Source of the DNA: DASXRA01 sp036506155 | Lineage (GTDB): Bacteria > Actinomycetota > Actinomycetes > Mycobacteriales > Jatrophihabitantaceae | Length of the DNA stretch: 64,000 bases | Assembly (NCBI GenBank): GCA_036506155.1 | Contig: DASXSF010000004.1 | Span: 1 to 64,000 of the forward strand | Reading direction: 5' to 3' | Part shown: positions 23,846 to 34,462 of the stretch, in pieces | Layout of the letters: every line of letters starts with the position of its first letter | How positions within the stretch are numbered: the first letter of the stretch is position 1 | Program-made: the position numbers and the translations under genes | Notes under the pieces: generated by a model | What the model saw: only the letters and a program-made list of their open reading frames with translations | Told to the model about the DNA's origin: nothing | Database searches by the model: none

Positions 23846-26377
23846 TCAGGTCTCGGCGATGGCTGAAAGGGGACGAGTGCGCGCCGCTCGGATCGCCGGC
23901 CACAACGCCGCCAGGACGCCGACGACCGCTGCGATCAGCAGGAACAGCGCCGCCTGCCCCCACGGAACCGTCACCGCGGAAAGGCCCTGGTCGCGCAGCC
24001 GGTGGGTGAACAGCGCCCCGAACGTCAGCCCCAGGGCCAGCCCGAGCACGGCGCCGAACACCGCGATGAGCAGCGACTCGACGTATACGGTTCGCCGCAC
24101 CTGTCCACGCAGCATGCCGACCGCGCGCAACATCCCGATCTCCCGCCGCCGCTCGACCACGGACAGCGCCAGCGTGTTGATGATGCCGAGGATCGCGATG
24201 ACGATCGCCAGGCCGAGCAGCCCGTAGAGCAGTCCGAGCAGGCTGTTCACCTGCGAGGCTTGCTGCCCTTTGAACTCCGCCTTGTTCTTGACGTCAACCG
24301 TGTAGTACGGGTCGGTCACCCGCGTCAGCCCGGCGCGCAGTTCCGTGGCGGATGTGCCCGGTGCCGCGCGCACGAGCGCCACGAAGTCGGCGTAGCGGCT
24401 CGACGGGGTGAGAATGCGGTACGTGTCGGCGGACACCAGCCATGGGCCGAGCAACTGGCTGTCGTCGTACACGGCGGTGATCGTCGTCGTGACGGACGCC
24501 CCGCCCGGGGTGGCAAGCCGCAGGTGATCGCCGAGATTCCAGTGCTTGTTCTTGGCGGTCGTCTGCGACACCTGCATGGCGGTGCCGGTGAGCGGGCCGC
24601 CGCCCTCCCGGTAAGTGACCTTGACGACCGCGCCGAGCGGGCCGTCGACGCCCGTCCCCGCCGAGTCGCGCCCGTCGATCGTCGTGTGCAGGTCGGAGAG
24701 CTGCGTCATGGACTGCACACCGGGCACCTTCGCGGCCGCGGTCACGGCCGGCAGGGGTATGTCGATGCCGCCCGTACCCTGCAGTATGTAGTCGGCGCGG
24801 ACGTCGTTGTCGATGAGGCCGTTGATGCTCGACTTCGTCGACGCGCCGAGCACAGCGATGCCGCTGACGAGCATCAGCCCGACGGTGAGCGCGAACGCAG
24901 TGGCTGCCGTGCGCCGCGGGTTGCGCACCGAGTTGGTCCGTGCGAGCCGCCCGATGGCGCCGAACGGGCGTCCCACCACCGCCCCGAGTCCGCCGACGAT
25001 GTATCGCGACAACGCCGGGGCGAGCAGCAGCACGCCGGTTCCGCTGACGAGCAGACCGACACCGATGAGCGCCGACCCGGTGCCCGCCGATTGCGTGCTT
25101 GCGCCGGCGATGGCGGCGACAACGCCGCCAGCAACGACGAGCGTGCCCATAATCGAGCGTCCACGCAGCGGGCGCTGCGCGGTCACGAGCTCCTCGCGCA
25201 TCGCCTCCACGGGGGCAGTCTTGGAGGCGCGCCGCGCCGGCGCGTACGCCGACACCAGTGTGACCACGATGCCCACGAGCAGCGCGATGATCACAGTGCG
25301 ACCGCTGATCACCAGCGGGCCGCTCGGCAATCCCGCGCCCATCGCGTCGAGCACTGCCCGCAGCCCGAATGCCAGGCCCACGCCGCCGGCCACGCCGAAC
25401 ACCCCGCCGACGGCGCCGATGATCGTCGCCTCGAACAGCACGGAGCTTCGTACCTGCCGTCGTCCGGCCCCGACCGCCCGCAGCAGGGCCAGCTCGCGCA
25501 CGCGCTGCGCGATGATCATCGTAAACGTGTTGTAGATGATGAAAGTCCCGACGACGAGGGCGATCATGCCGAACGCCAGCAGGAACGTGTTCACGAAGGA
25601 CAACGCCTGCGACACGGCTGTGCGGTCGTCCTGGCGCACCTGGTCGCCGGTCTTCGCACGTAGGTCGCCCGGCAGCAGTGCGGCGACCCGGTCACGCAAC
25701 ACCTGCTCCGAGACGCCGGCGCCGGCAATGCTGACCGCGTCGACATGGGTCCCGTCGGTGAACAGCTGCAACCCCTGGGTCTTGGTGAACTCGACGCCGA
25801 TGTAGCCGCCGGTCTGCGTGCTGGTGCGGTAGATCCCGGTGACTGTCACATCGACGACCCCGTGCCGGGGGAGCACCACCTTGCTGTGGTCGCCGACGCC
25901 GAGCTTCGATTTCTTCGCGGCACCCTCGTTGATCACGACCTGGCCGGGTGCTGCCGGCGGGCGGCCCGCGACGAACGTCGGTGGGGCTTTGATCGACTCG
26001 GTGGGTGGGTTCCAGAGCGTGCCCTCGCTCGGCGCGCCGCCGGAGCTCACCCGCTTACCGTCTTTGCCTATTAGCACGAGCGACGTGCTGGCCTCGAGCT
26101 GTACCGCGCGCACGCCGGGCACCGACCGGATGCGATCGGCCAGCGCGACCGGCACGCCCGGGTCGGCAGCGTCGCGAGCGTCGACGCGGACGTCTACCCC
26201 CCTGTCGGCGTCGCTGAAGATGCTGTTGAACGTGTGCTTGAGCGTGTCGGTGAAGACTAGCGATCCGGCGACGAACGCGGTCCCCAGCACGACGGAAATC
26301 ACCGTAAGCGTCAGCCGCAGCTTGTGCGCCACCAGGCTGCGCCGTGAGATCCGGCGCATCGCCTTACCTCTCAGCAT
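23846..26377 (-). CDS. ABC transporter permease, FtsX/MacB-type
   Basis: 843 residues beginning MLRGKAMRRISRRSLVAHKL. Membrane helix near 20-42, a large extracytoplasmic region, a first FtsX block of three helices (FLLAFGMIALVVGTFIIYNT onwards, with RVRELALLRAVGAGRRQV), a second periplasmic loop and a second FtsX block at the C-terminus (ERRREIGMLRAVGMLRGQV). This duplicated layout is that of actinobacterial MacB/LolCE-like exporters. Encoded 2 bp after its ATPase; an apparent longer frame through the ATPase region is not coding. Substrate unknown, perhaps a peptide or lipid. Confidence 0.9.
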   Translation of the reverse strand: MLRGKAMRRISRRSLVAHKLRLTLTVISVVLGTAFVAGSLVFTDTLKHTFNSIFSDADRGVDVRVDARDAADPGVPVALADRIRSVPGVRAVQLEASTSLVLIGKDGKRVSSGGAPSEGTLWNPPTESIKAPPTFVAGRPPAAPGQVVINEGAAKKSKLGVGDHSKVVLPRHGVVDVTVTGIYRTSTQTGGYIGVEFTKTQGLQLFTDGTHVDAVSIAGAGVSEQVLRDRVAALLPGDLRAKTGDQVRQDDRTAVSQALSFVNTFLLAFGMIALVVGTFIIYNTFTMIIAQRVRELALLRAVGAGRRQVRSSVLFEATIIGAVGGVFGVAGGVGLAFGLRAVLDAMGAGLPSGPLVISGRTVIIALLVGIVVTLVSAYAPARRASKTAPVEAMREELVTAQRPLRGRSIMGTLVVAGGVVAAIAGASTQSAGTGSALIGVGLLVSGTGVLLLAPALSRYIVGGLGAVVGRPFGAIGRLARTNSVRNPRRTAATAFALTVGLMLVSGIAVLGASTKSSINGLIDNDVRADYILQGTGGIDIPLPAVTAAAKVPGVQSMTQLSDLHTTIDGRDSAGTGVDGPLGAVVKVTYREGGGPLTGTAMQVSQTTAKNKHWNLGDHLRLATPGGASVTTTITAVYDDSQLLGPWLVSADTYRILTPSSRYADFVALVRAAPGTSATELRAGLTRVTDPYYTVDVKNKAEFKGQQASQVNSLLGLLYGLLGLAIVIAILGIINTLALSVVERRREIGMLRAVGMLRGQVRRTVYVESLLIAVFGAVLGLALGLTFGALFTHRLRDQGLSAVTVPWGQAALFLLIAAVVGVLAALWPAIRAARTRPLSAIAET

Positions 26378-26379
26378 GG

Positions 26380-27129
26380 TCAGCCCTCCAGGCTCTTCAT
26401 GCGGTCGAGGACGCTCTGGGCTGTGGGCCGCCGGATCTCGTCCACGATGCGTCCGTCTGCCAGGAACACGACCCGGTCGGCGTAGCCGGCCGCATGCGGG
26501 TCGTGCGTCACGACGACGACGGTCTGGCCGAGCCGGTCGACGGAGTGGCGCAAGATGCCCAGCACCTCGCCGCTCGACCGTGAGTCGAGGTTGCCGGTGG
26601 GCTCGTCGCCGAAGATGATCTCCGGCTGGCTGATCAGGGCGCGCGCGCAGGCTACCCGCTGCTGCTGCCCACCGGACAGCTCGGCCGGCCTGTGGTGCAG
26701 CCGGTCGGCCAGGCCCAGGGTGTGCACGATCTGGCGCAGCCAGGCGGCGTTCGGCCGGCGGCCGGCAATGTCGAGCGGCAGGCTGATGTTCTCGATCGCA
26801 GTGAGCGTCGGCACCAGGTTGTAGGACTGGAACACGAATCCGATGCGGTCGCGCCGCAGCTTGGTCATCTTCTTGTCGGACAGGCCGGCCAGGTCCGTGG
26901 CACCGATGGTGACGGTGCCGGACGTCGCGGTGTCGAGGCCGGCCAGGCAATGCATCAGCGTGGACTTGCCCGAGCCGGACGGCCCCATGATCGCGGTGAA
27001 CTCTCCGCGGCGGAACTCGACGGACAAGCCGTCCAGGGCGCGCACGCCGGTGTCGCCGGAGCCGTAGACCTTTACGAGATTGATCGCCCGGCAGGCGATG
27101 CCCGTATCGATGGACGTGGTGATCGTCAT
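26380..27129 (-). CDS. ABC transporter ATP-binding protein, MacB/LolD-type
   Basis: 249 residues. Walker A GPSGSGKST, Q-loop FQSYNLVPTLTAIENI, signature LSGGQQQR, Walker B IIFGDEPTGNLDS and switch VVVTHDPHAAGYAD. The NLVPTLTAIENISLPLDIAG segment is typical of MacB/LolD ATPases. ATG 27129 lies divergent from guaB2, with a 121-bp intergenic region. Forms the motor of the transporter with the permease downstream. Confidence 0.93.
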   Translation of the reverse strand: MTITTSIDTGIACRAINLVKVYGSGDTGVRALDGLSVEFRRGEFTAIMGPSGSGKSTLMHCLAGLDTATSGTVTIGATDLAGLSDKKMTKLRRDRIGFVFQSYNLVPTLTAIENISLPLDIAGRRPNAAWLRQIVHTLGLADRLHHRPAELSGGQQQRVACARALISQPEIIFGDEPTGNLDSRSSGEVLGILRHSVDRLGQTVVVVTHDPHAAGYADRVVFLADGRIVDEIRRPTAQSVLDRMKSLEG

Positions 27130-27239
27130 GTGTTCGAGGGTCGGGGCTCGACAGCGTCCAGACCATACGGCTGTCCCCCCAGTCGACCCTGATTTTTCTT
27201 CGTGCTAGCGCGATGCCCGATCAGGGTGACCCCGCACCG

Positions 27240-27245
27240 TACGAT
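27240..27245 (+). promoter_or_regulatory. -10 element of a leaderless guaB2 promoter
   Basis: TACGAT ends 5 nt before the guaB2 ATG; no ribosome binding site is present. Confidence 0.55.
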
Positions 27246-27250
27246 GAGTT

Positions 27251-28732
27251 ATGGCCAACCCCGACCTGCCCATTGGGCTGACCTTCGACGACGTCCTGCT
27301 GCTGCCTGGCGAGTCCGACATCATCCCCAGCGAGGTCGACACCACCTCGCGCGTTACGCGCAACATCGAAAGCCGAATCCCGCTGCTCTCGTCGGCGATG
27401 GACACCGTCACCGAGGCGCGCATGGCGATCGCCATGGCCCGGCAGGGCGGGGTGGGCGTGCTGCACCGCAATCTGGCTGCCGACGAGCAAGCCGCGCAGG
27501 TCGATCTCGTCAAGCGCTCCGAGGCCGGGATGGTGTCCAACCCGGTGACGTGTGCGGCGCACGCCACGCTCGCCGAGGTCGAGGCGCTGTGCGCGCGCTA
27601 CCGCATCTCTGGGGTGCCGGTGGTCGCCGACGACGGCGTGCTGCTCGGCATCGTCACCAACCGCGATATGCGCTTCGAGGCCAACCATTCCCGGCCCGTC
27701 CGCGACGTGATGACGCCGATGCCGCTCATCACCGCGCCGGTGGGCGTCAGCCGCGAGGACGCGCTGACGCTGCTGGCCAGCAACAAGATCGAGAAGCTGC
27801 CTCTCGTCGACGCGGCCGGGCGGCTCACCGGCCTCATCACGGTCAAGGACTTCACCAAGAGCGAAGCGTTCCCGCTTGCCACCAAGGACGCGCACGGACG
27901 GCTCGTCGTTGGCGCTGCCGTCGGGGTTGGCGAAGACGCGTACAAGCGGGCCCTCGGCCTGGTCGACGCCGGCGTGGACTTCCTTGTGGTCGATACCGCC
28001 CACGGCCACTCACGTGGCGTCATCGAGATGGTGGCCCGGCTAAAGCGCGATACGCCGGTGGACGTGGTCGGCGGCAACGTCGCCACCCGCGCCGGGGCAC
28101 AGGCGCTCGTCGACGCCGGCGCGGACGGCATCAAGGTCGGCGTCGGGCCCGGCTCGATCTGCACAACCCGGGTCGTGGCCGGTGTCGGCGTCCCCCAGGT
28201 GACCGCGATCATGGAGGCGGCCGCGGCCGCGCGTCCTGCCGGAGTCCCGGTCATCGGCGACGGGGGCCTGCAGTATTCCGGCGACATCGTCAAGGCGCTC
28301 GTGGCCGGTGCCGACACCGTCATGCTCGGCTCGTTGCTGGCCGGGTGCGAGGAGTCCCCCGGCGAGCTGATCTTCATCAACGGCAAGCAGTTCAAGACGT
28401 ACCGCGGCATGGGTTCGCTGGGCGCCATGCAGACGCGTGGGCAGAAGGCCAGCTACTCCCGGGATCGGTACGGGCTGCAGGACATCGCCGACGACGACAA
28501 ACTGGTCCCCCAGGGCGTCGAAGGCCAGGTGCCCTATCGTGGACCGCTTGCCGCGGTGGCCCACCAGCTGATCGGGGGCCTATCGGCCGGCATGGGCTTC
28601 GCCGGCGCGTGTTCGATTCCCGAACTGCGGGAGCGCGGGCAGCTGATTCGCATCACCGCCGCTGGGCTTTCGGAATCGCATCCCCATGACGTCCAGATGA
28701 CGGTCGAGGCACCCAACTACTCCAGCCGCTGA
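27251..28732 (+). CDS. guaB: IMP dehydrogenase
   Basis: 493 residues. Oxidises IMP to XMP, the committed step to GMP. LTFDDVLLLPGESDIIPSEV, two CBS domains at about 95-220 (VMTPMPLITAP, LLASNKIEKLPLVD), catalytic Cys loop GPGSICTTRVVAGVG and flap YFMGS-equivalent MGSLGAMQTRG. Orthologue of mycobacterial GuaB2, the active and essential form. After it comes an unrelated uptake operon before guaB3 and guaA. Confidence 0.97.
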   Translation: MANPDLPIGLTFDDVLLLPGESDIIPSEVDTTSRVTRNIESRIPLLSSAMDTVTEARMAIAMARQGGVGVLHRNLAADEQAAQVDLVKRSEAGMVSNPVTCAAHATLAEVEALCARYRISGVPVVADDGVLLGIVTNRDMRFEANHSRPVRDVMTPMPLITAPVGVSREDALTLLASNKIEKLPLVDAAGRLTGLITVKDFTKSEAFPLATKDAHGRLVVGAAVGVGEDAYKRALGLVDAGVDFLVVDTAHGHSRGVIEMVARLKRDTPVDVVGGNVATRAGAQALVDAGADGIKVGVGPGSICTTRVVAGVGVPQVTAIMEAAAAARPAGVPVIGDGGLQYSGDIVKALVAGADTVMLGSLLAGCEESPGELIFINGKQFKTYRGMGSLGAMQTRGQKASYSRDRYGLQDIADDDKLVPQGVEGQVPYRGPLAAVAHQLIGGLSAGMGFAGACSIPELRERGQLIRITAAGLSESHPHDVQMTVEAPNYSSR

Positions 28733-28837
28733 TTCTTGTTACGGATGGTGCCCCAGGTGCACGAGTGGCCGTCGAGCAGAGATAACGACGGCATAACGGG
28801 ACGCCAATGCGTGGGATCAGTCACCGCGCCTGGGGTC

Positions 28838-28843
28838 TACGCT
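28838..28843 (+). promoter_or_regulatory. candidate -10 for the amino-acid uptake operon
   Basis: TACGCT about 70 nt before the binding-protein start, in a 182-bp region otherwise without a gene. No convincing -35. Confidence 0.25.
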
Positions 28844-28914
28844 TCCCCCACCCGAGCCAGGACGCGGGTGCCAGCGCGGCTGCGCTGGGCGCGACAACGC
28901 AATGAGGAGGAGTC

Positions 28915-30204
28915 GTGCGGTATCGCTCGATCATGGCCGCGGTGGTGGCCGTGGCGGTCACTGCGCTCTCGGTGAGCGCTTGTAAGAGTTCGAAGTCCAG
29001 CAGCGGCGGCGGGACGACCGGTACCACGGCCGGTGGCGGCGGTGGTGGCGCCAAGACGCTGACCATTTCCACGGACCTGCCGATGCAGGGCGCATCGGCT
29101 GACGCGTCCACGGACACCATCCGTGCCATCCAGCTCTACCTGGACCAGGTCAACCACAAGGCCGGCAACTACACCATCCAGCTGAAGACCTACGACGACT
29201 CGACCGCTGCGGCGGGCAAGTGGGACGAGGCGACGTGTGCCAACAACGCCCAGGCGCACGTGGCGAACACCAACGAGGTCGCTGTGATGGGCACGTACAA
29301 CTCCGGATGCGCCAAGATCCAGGTCCCGGTGCTGAACGCTGCGCCGATGCTCATGATCTCGCACGCGAACACCAACCCCGGGCTGACCAAGAAGTGGGAC
29401 CCGGGCGAGCCGGACAAGTACTACCCGTCTGGTAAGCGCAACTACGCGCGTGTCATCACGACCGATGACTATCAGGGTGCGGCGATGGCGGATTTCGCCG
29501 CGCAGGACCTGAAGGTCAAGAAGTGCTTCGTGCTGAACGACAACGAGACCTACGGTCAGGGCGTCGCGACGGCGTTCATCAACCGGGCCAAGACCGACGG
29601 CATCACCATCCTCGGCAACAAGGCGTGGGACGCCAAGCAGCCCAGCTACGCGGCGATCTTCCAGAACATCAAGACGATGAACCCGGACTGCGTCTACCTC
29701 GGTGGTATCTACGACAACAACGGTGGCCAGCTGGTCAAGGACAAGGTCTCCGTGCTCGGTGACAACACCAAGGTCAAGTTCCTGGGACCGGACGGGTTCA
29801 CCGGCTACCCGGACCTCGACAAGCAGCCGCAGGCGCAGGGCATGTACCTGAGCTTCGCGGGTCTGTCGACCGAGCAACTGGTCAAGGGCGGCGGCGCGGC
29901 GGCGCAGCTGATCAGCGCGTACAAGCAGAAGTACGGCTCGAACCCGCGCACGAACTACGCGCTGTACGGTGTCGCGGCGGTGCAGGCCATCCTGGCCGCG
30001 GTCGCGAAGTCGGACGGCTCGCGTCAGAGCGTGCTGGACCAGGTGTTCAGCGGTAGCGGGATCGACATCCCGGCCTCCCAGTCGATGCTCGGCAAGGAGA
30101 TCAAGATCGACCCGCAGACCGGCGACACCAACAACAAGGACATCTCCATACTGCTCATGAAGAAGGGCGAAGAGTCCTACTTCAAGGCCCAACCCGTGAC
30201 GTGA
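28915..30204 (+). CDS. branched-chain amino-acid type ABC transporter, substrate-binding lipoprotein
   Basis: 429 residues. Lipoprotein signal with lipobox VSAC (Cys23), then a Ser/Gly-rich linker and a periplasmic-binding-protein type I domain: TISTDLPMQGASADASTDTI, VMGTYNSGCAKIQVPVLNAA, ITTDDYQGAAMADFAAQDLK and FVLNDNETYGQGVATAF. LivJ-like (HAAT family). GTG start after AATGAGGAGGAG. First gene of a five-gene liv operon. The bound substrate may be a branched-chain amino acid, another amide or urea; sequence does not decide. Confidence 0.9.
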   Translation: MRYRSIMAAVVAVAVTALSVSACKSSKSSSGGGTTGTTAGGGGGGAKTLTISTDLPMQGASADASTDTIRAIQLYLDQVNHKAGNYTIQLKTYDDSTAAAGKWDEATCANNAQAHVANTNEVAVMGTYNSGCAKIQVPVLNAAPMLMISHANTNPGLTKKWDPGEPDKYYPSGKRNYARVITTDDYQGAAMADFAAQDLKVKKCFVLNDNETYGQGVATAFINRAKTDGITILGNKAWDAKQPSYAAIFQNIKTMNPDCVYLGGIYDNNGGQLVKDKVSVLGDNTKVKFLGPDGFTGYPDLDKQPQAQGMYLSFAGLSTEQLVKGGGAAAQLISAYKQKYGSNPRTNYALYGVAAVQAILAAVAKSDGSRQSVLDQVFSGSGIDIPASQSMLGKEIKIDPQTGDTNNKDISILLMKKGEESYFKAQPVT

Positions 30205-30216
30205 GTCAGCCGTGGG

Positions 30217-30249
30217 GCCCGGACAGTCTGTCACTTTGACTGTCCGGGC
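30217..30249 (+). terminator. strong hairpin after the binding-protein gene
   Basis: GCCCGGACAGTC pairs perfectly with GACTGTCCGGGC (12 bp) around a 9-nt loop, 12 bp after the stop codon. No long T-run. Probably a partial terminator or mRNA stabiliser that raises binding-protein over permease expression. Confidence 0.65.
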
Positions 30250-30321
30250 TCCATACTGTCTGACCACGATGCCCGCAGGAGTTCTTGCGCCACCTCGGGC
30301 ACACGAGGGAAGGTTGCGCCA

Positions 30322-30420
30322 ATGAGCGACGCTTGCGGAGCGAATCAGGGTCGCGCGCCGGCAGGCGCGTTCGGGCCGACGACCCGCCCCTTGGGGGCGG
30401 GAAGGAGAGTCGAGTCTTGA
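30322..30420 (+). repeat. tandem mini-ORF module, unit 1
   Basis: ATG with GAGGGAAGG upstream starts a closed 32-codon ORF, MSDACGANQGRAP... to TGA at 30420. Its first 22 bases after AT are repeated exactly in unit 2. The stop overlaps the TTG start of unit 2. Confidence 0.6.
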
Positions 30421-30494
30421 GCGACGCTTGCGGAGCGAATAGAGGGCACGCGCCGGCGACCCGCGCATCATCGGCCGGAAGGAGGGGTGAGTAG
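30417..30494 (+). repeat. tandem mini-ORF module, unit 2
   Basis: TTG with AAGGAG about 9 nt upstream starts a closed 25-codon ORF beginning (M)SDACGANRGHAP. Its TAG shares one base with the livH GTG, and an AAGGAGG site before livH lies inside it. Confidence 0.6.
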
Positions 30495-31543
30495 TGACAT
30501 CAACGGCTGCTACGGCGGGCCTCCTCAAGCCGAGGGTGCGCGTCGGAGAAGCGGTCGAGCGCGTTCTCGGCTTGCTGATCGTCGTCGGGCTGGTGGCCTG
30601 GGTCATCTGGAACTTCGTCCAGGAGCCCAAGCTGTGCGTGAGCGTGCTGCTGAGCGGGCTGAACAACGGCGCGCTGTACGCGCTGGTGGCTCTCGGCTAC
30701 ACGCTGGTGTACGGCATCATCGAGCTGATCAACTTCGCGCACGGCGACCTGTTCATGCTGGGGACTATCTTCAGCGCCAACTTCCTGGTCAACTGGCTCG
30801 GCTTCGACTCCCCGGGAGTGGCCGCGACTCTCGCGTTGATCTTCACTTTCCTGGTGACCATGGCCTTTTGCGCGGCCATCAACATGAGCGCTGAGTTCTT
30901 CGCCTACCGCCGGCTGCGACGCGCGCCGAAGCTGGCACCGCTGATCACCGCGGTCGGGCTGAGTTTCGTGTTCCAGAACATCGGCCTCAAGTGGAACGGC
31001 TCCACACCGAAGCAATGGCCTAGCGTGATCAGCACCGGCGGCTTCACCGTCGGCGGCGTGCTGGTGCGGTGGTCGCTGATCGTCACCCTCTGCGTCACGG
31101 CGCTGCTGCTGTTCGTGCTGAGCTACATCGTGCAGCGCACCAGGCAGGGCAAGGCGATGCGCGCCACCGCGCAGGATCAGGACGGTGCCCGGCTCATGGG
31201 CATCGACGTCGACCGGACGATCTCGTTCACGTTCGCGCTGGGGGGCGCCGCCGCCGGCGCGGCGGCAGTGCTCTCAGTACAGACGCTCGGCACGACCCGG
31301 TACGACCAGGGCTTCCAGTTCGGGCTGATCGCCTTCACCGCGGCGGTGCTCGGCGGCATCGGCAACCTGGTGGGCGCGGTCGTCGGCGGCGTGCTGATCG
31401 GCATCGTCCAGGCGGCAAATGACGGTTTCCCGCACGGCTTCGGGCAGGAATGGTCGCAGACCGTGGTGTTCTCGATCCTGATCCTGCTGCTGGTCTTCAA
31501 GCCGGAGGGCCTGTTCGGGCAGCGAACTACGGAGAAGGTGTAA
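30494..31543 (+). CDS. livH: branched-chain amino-acid type ABC transporter permease (LivH-like)
   Basis: 349 residues with about eight membrane helices. LLSGLNNGALYALVALGYTL and YGIIELINFAHGDLFMLG are the LivH signature, followed by FFAYRRLRRAPKLAPLITAV and AVLGGIGNLVGAVVGGVLIG. GTG start preceded by AAGGAGG at 9 nt and by two coupled mini-ORFs in a 289-bp gap that otherwise holds only the hairpin at 30217. Pairs with LivM to form the membrane channel. Confidence 0.92.
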   Translation: MTSTAATAGLLKPRVRVGEAVERVLGLLIVVGLVAWVIWNFVQEPKLCVSVLLSGLNNGALYALVALGYTLVYGIIELINFAHGDLFMLGTIFSANFLVNWLGFDSPGVAATLALIFTFLVTMAFCAAINMSAEFFAYRRLRRAPKLAPLITAVGLSFVFQNIGLKWNGSTPKQWPSVISTGGFTVGGVLVRWSLIVTLCVTALLLFVLSYIVQRTRQGKAMRATAQDQDGARLMGIDVDRTISFTFALGGAAAGAAAVLSVQTLGTTRYDQGFQFGLIAFTAAVLGGIGNLVGAVVGGVLIGIVQAANDGFPHGFGQEWSQTVVFSILILLLVFKPEGLFGQRTTEKV

Positions 31544-31545
31544 GC

Positions 31546-32852
<1,307 letters not shown>

Positions 32853-32856
<4 letters not shown>

Positions 32857-33680
32857 CGGCGGCCCCGGTCGAGCAGGAGACCCCGGTCGGTTTCGACGCA
32901 CTACGCGCGGAGCAGATCGTGATCGCGTTCGGTGGTCTCGTCGCCGTCAATGATGTCTCGTTCAACGTGCCGCAGGGCGGCATCGTCAGCCTGATCGGTC
33001 CCAACGGCGCAGGCAAGACGACGTTTTTCAACGTGCTAACCGGCCTGTACCGCCCGACCGCCGGGCGGGTGTATCTCGACGAGCGGGACGTGACCGGCAA
33101 GCCGCCGCACAAGATCGCCGCACTGGGCCTGGCCCGCACCTTCCAGAACATCCGGCTGTTCAACCTCATGACGGCTGAGGAGAACGTCATGGTGGCGATG
33201 CACTCGCATCTGCGCTCGGGCATCACCAGCACCGTGTTCCGGTTGCCCTGGCAGCGACGTGAGGAGCGGCGGGCACACGACACGTCGCGTGAGCTGCTCG
33301 AGTTCGTCGGCATCGCCAAGGTCCGAAACGAATACGCCCGCAACCTGTCCTACGGCGACCAGCGCCGGCTCGAGGTCGCGCGCGCGCTCGCGGTGCAACC
33401 GAAGGTGCTGCTGCTGGACGAGCCGACCGCGGGCATGAACCCGCAGGAGTCGGCGCGGTTCGTCGATTTCGTGCACCAGGTCCGCGACGAGAAGAACGTG
33501 TCGGTATTGCTGATCGAGCACGACATGAGCGTCGTGATGCGGGTCAGCGAACGGATCACCGTACTCGACCGGGGCGAACGCATCGCCGAGGGCGGCCCTG
33601 ACGACATCCGCGCCAACGAGCGCGTCGTCGAGGCATACCTCGGCACGAAGGGCACCCGCGACGGAAGGCAGCGATCGTGA
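32853..33680 (+). CDS. livG: branched-chain amino-acid type ABC transporter ATP-binding protein LivG
   Basis: 275 residues. Walker A GPNGAGKTTFFNVLTGLY, TFQNIRLFNLMTAEENVMVA (LivG-specific), signature LSYGDQRRLEVARALA, Walker B LLLDEPTAGMNPQE and LLIEHDMSVVMRVSERI. ATG overlaps the livM stop; its own stop overlaps the livF GTG. Energises uptake together with LivF. Confidence 0.95.
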
Positions 33681-34438
33681 CCGCGGCAAGGACGGAGCCA
33701 CTGACCACGCGGCGAGGCGACGGTGGCGAACCGATGCTCGAATTGCGCGGCCTCAACGTCAGCTACGGCAACATCGCCGCCGTCAAGAACCTGAACCTCG
33801 ATGTCTTCCCGGGTGAGATAGTCACGCTGATCGGGGCGAACGGCGCGGGCAAGTCGACGACGCTGCGCACCATCTCCGGGTTGCTGCGCCCACGAAGCGG
33901 CGACGTGGTCTTCAACGGACGCAAGATCAACGGTCTGCACGGCCATGTGGTCGTCAAGCGCGGCATCTGCCACTCGCCTGAGGGCCGTCGCATCTTTCCG
34001 CGCATGACCGTGTCCGAGAATCTCGACCTGGGCGCGTTCCTGCGCACCGACGCGGACGGCGTCGCCCAGGACCGGCAGCGCGTGCTCGAACTGTTCCCGG
34101 TACTGGGCGAGCGGCTGTCCCAGAAGGCGGGCACGCTCTCCGGCGGCGAGCAGCAGATGCTCGCGGTGGGGCGCGCCCTGCTCGGCAGCCCGAAGCTGCT
34201 GCTACTCGACGAACCGTCGATGGGGCTCGCGCCGCTCCTTGTCGAGCTGATCTTCCACACGATCCAGCAGATCCGCGACCAGGGCGTCACCGTGCTGCTC
34301 GTCGAGCAGAACGCCCTCGCCGCCCTGGAAATCGCCGACTACGCCTACGTTCTCGAGTCCGGCAACCTGACCCTGCAAGGGCCGGCGGAACAGCTGCTCC
34401 AGGACGACAGCGTCACCCGCGCATACTTGGGTGGCTAG
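33677..34438 (+). CDS. livF: branched-chain amino-acid type ABC transporter ATP-binding protein LivF
   Basis: 253 residues. Walker A GANGAGKSTTLRTISGLLRP, GICHSPEGRRIFPRMTVSEN (LivF-specific), signature LSGGEQQMLAVGRALL, Walker B LLLDEPSMGLAP and VLLVEQNALAALEIAD. GTG start overlapping the livG stop (GTGA). The stop codon lies inside a 14-bp palindrome that separates the uptake operon from guaB3. Confidence 0.95.
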   Translation: MTAARTEPLTTRRGDGGEPMLELRGLNVSYGNIAAVKNLNLDVFPGEIVTLIGANGAGKSTTLRTISGLLRPRSGDVVFNGRKINGLHGHVVVKRGICHSPEGRRIFPRMTVSENLDLGAFLRTDADGVAQDRQRVLELFPVLGERLSQKAGTLSGGEQQMLAVGRALLGSPKLLLLDEPSMGLAPLLVELIFHTIQQIRDQGVTVLLVEQNALAALEIADYAYVLESGNLTLQGPAEQLLQDDSVTRAYLGG

Positions 34439-34448
34439 CTATAGCTAG
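34435..34448. promoter_or_regulatory. 14-bp perfect palindrome before guaB3
   Basis: CTAGCTATAGCTAG, overlapping the livF stop codon and ending 14 nt before the guaB3 GTG. AT-rich and containing two CTAG tetramers, rare in GC-rich DNA. Could be an operator or contain the guaB3 promoter (TATAGC). Confidence 0.45.
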
Positions 34449-34462
34449 GGCAGACTCATCCC

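Noticed and set aside
24002..25663. A 553-codon plus-strand frame across the FtsX permease
   Set aside because: Low-complexity Arg/Gln/Glu-rich shadow of the permease, with no domain or ribosome binding site.
26378..27166. Upstream continuation of the permease frame through the ATPase gene
   Set aside because: The ATPase has all its motifs in another frame here; the permease begins at ATG 26377.
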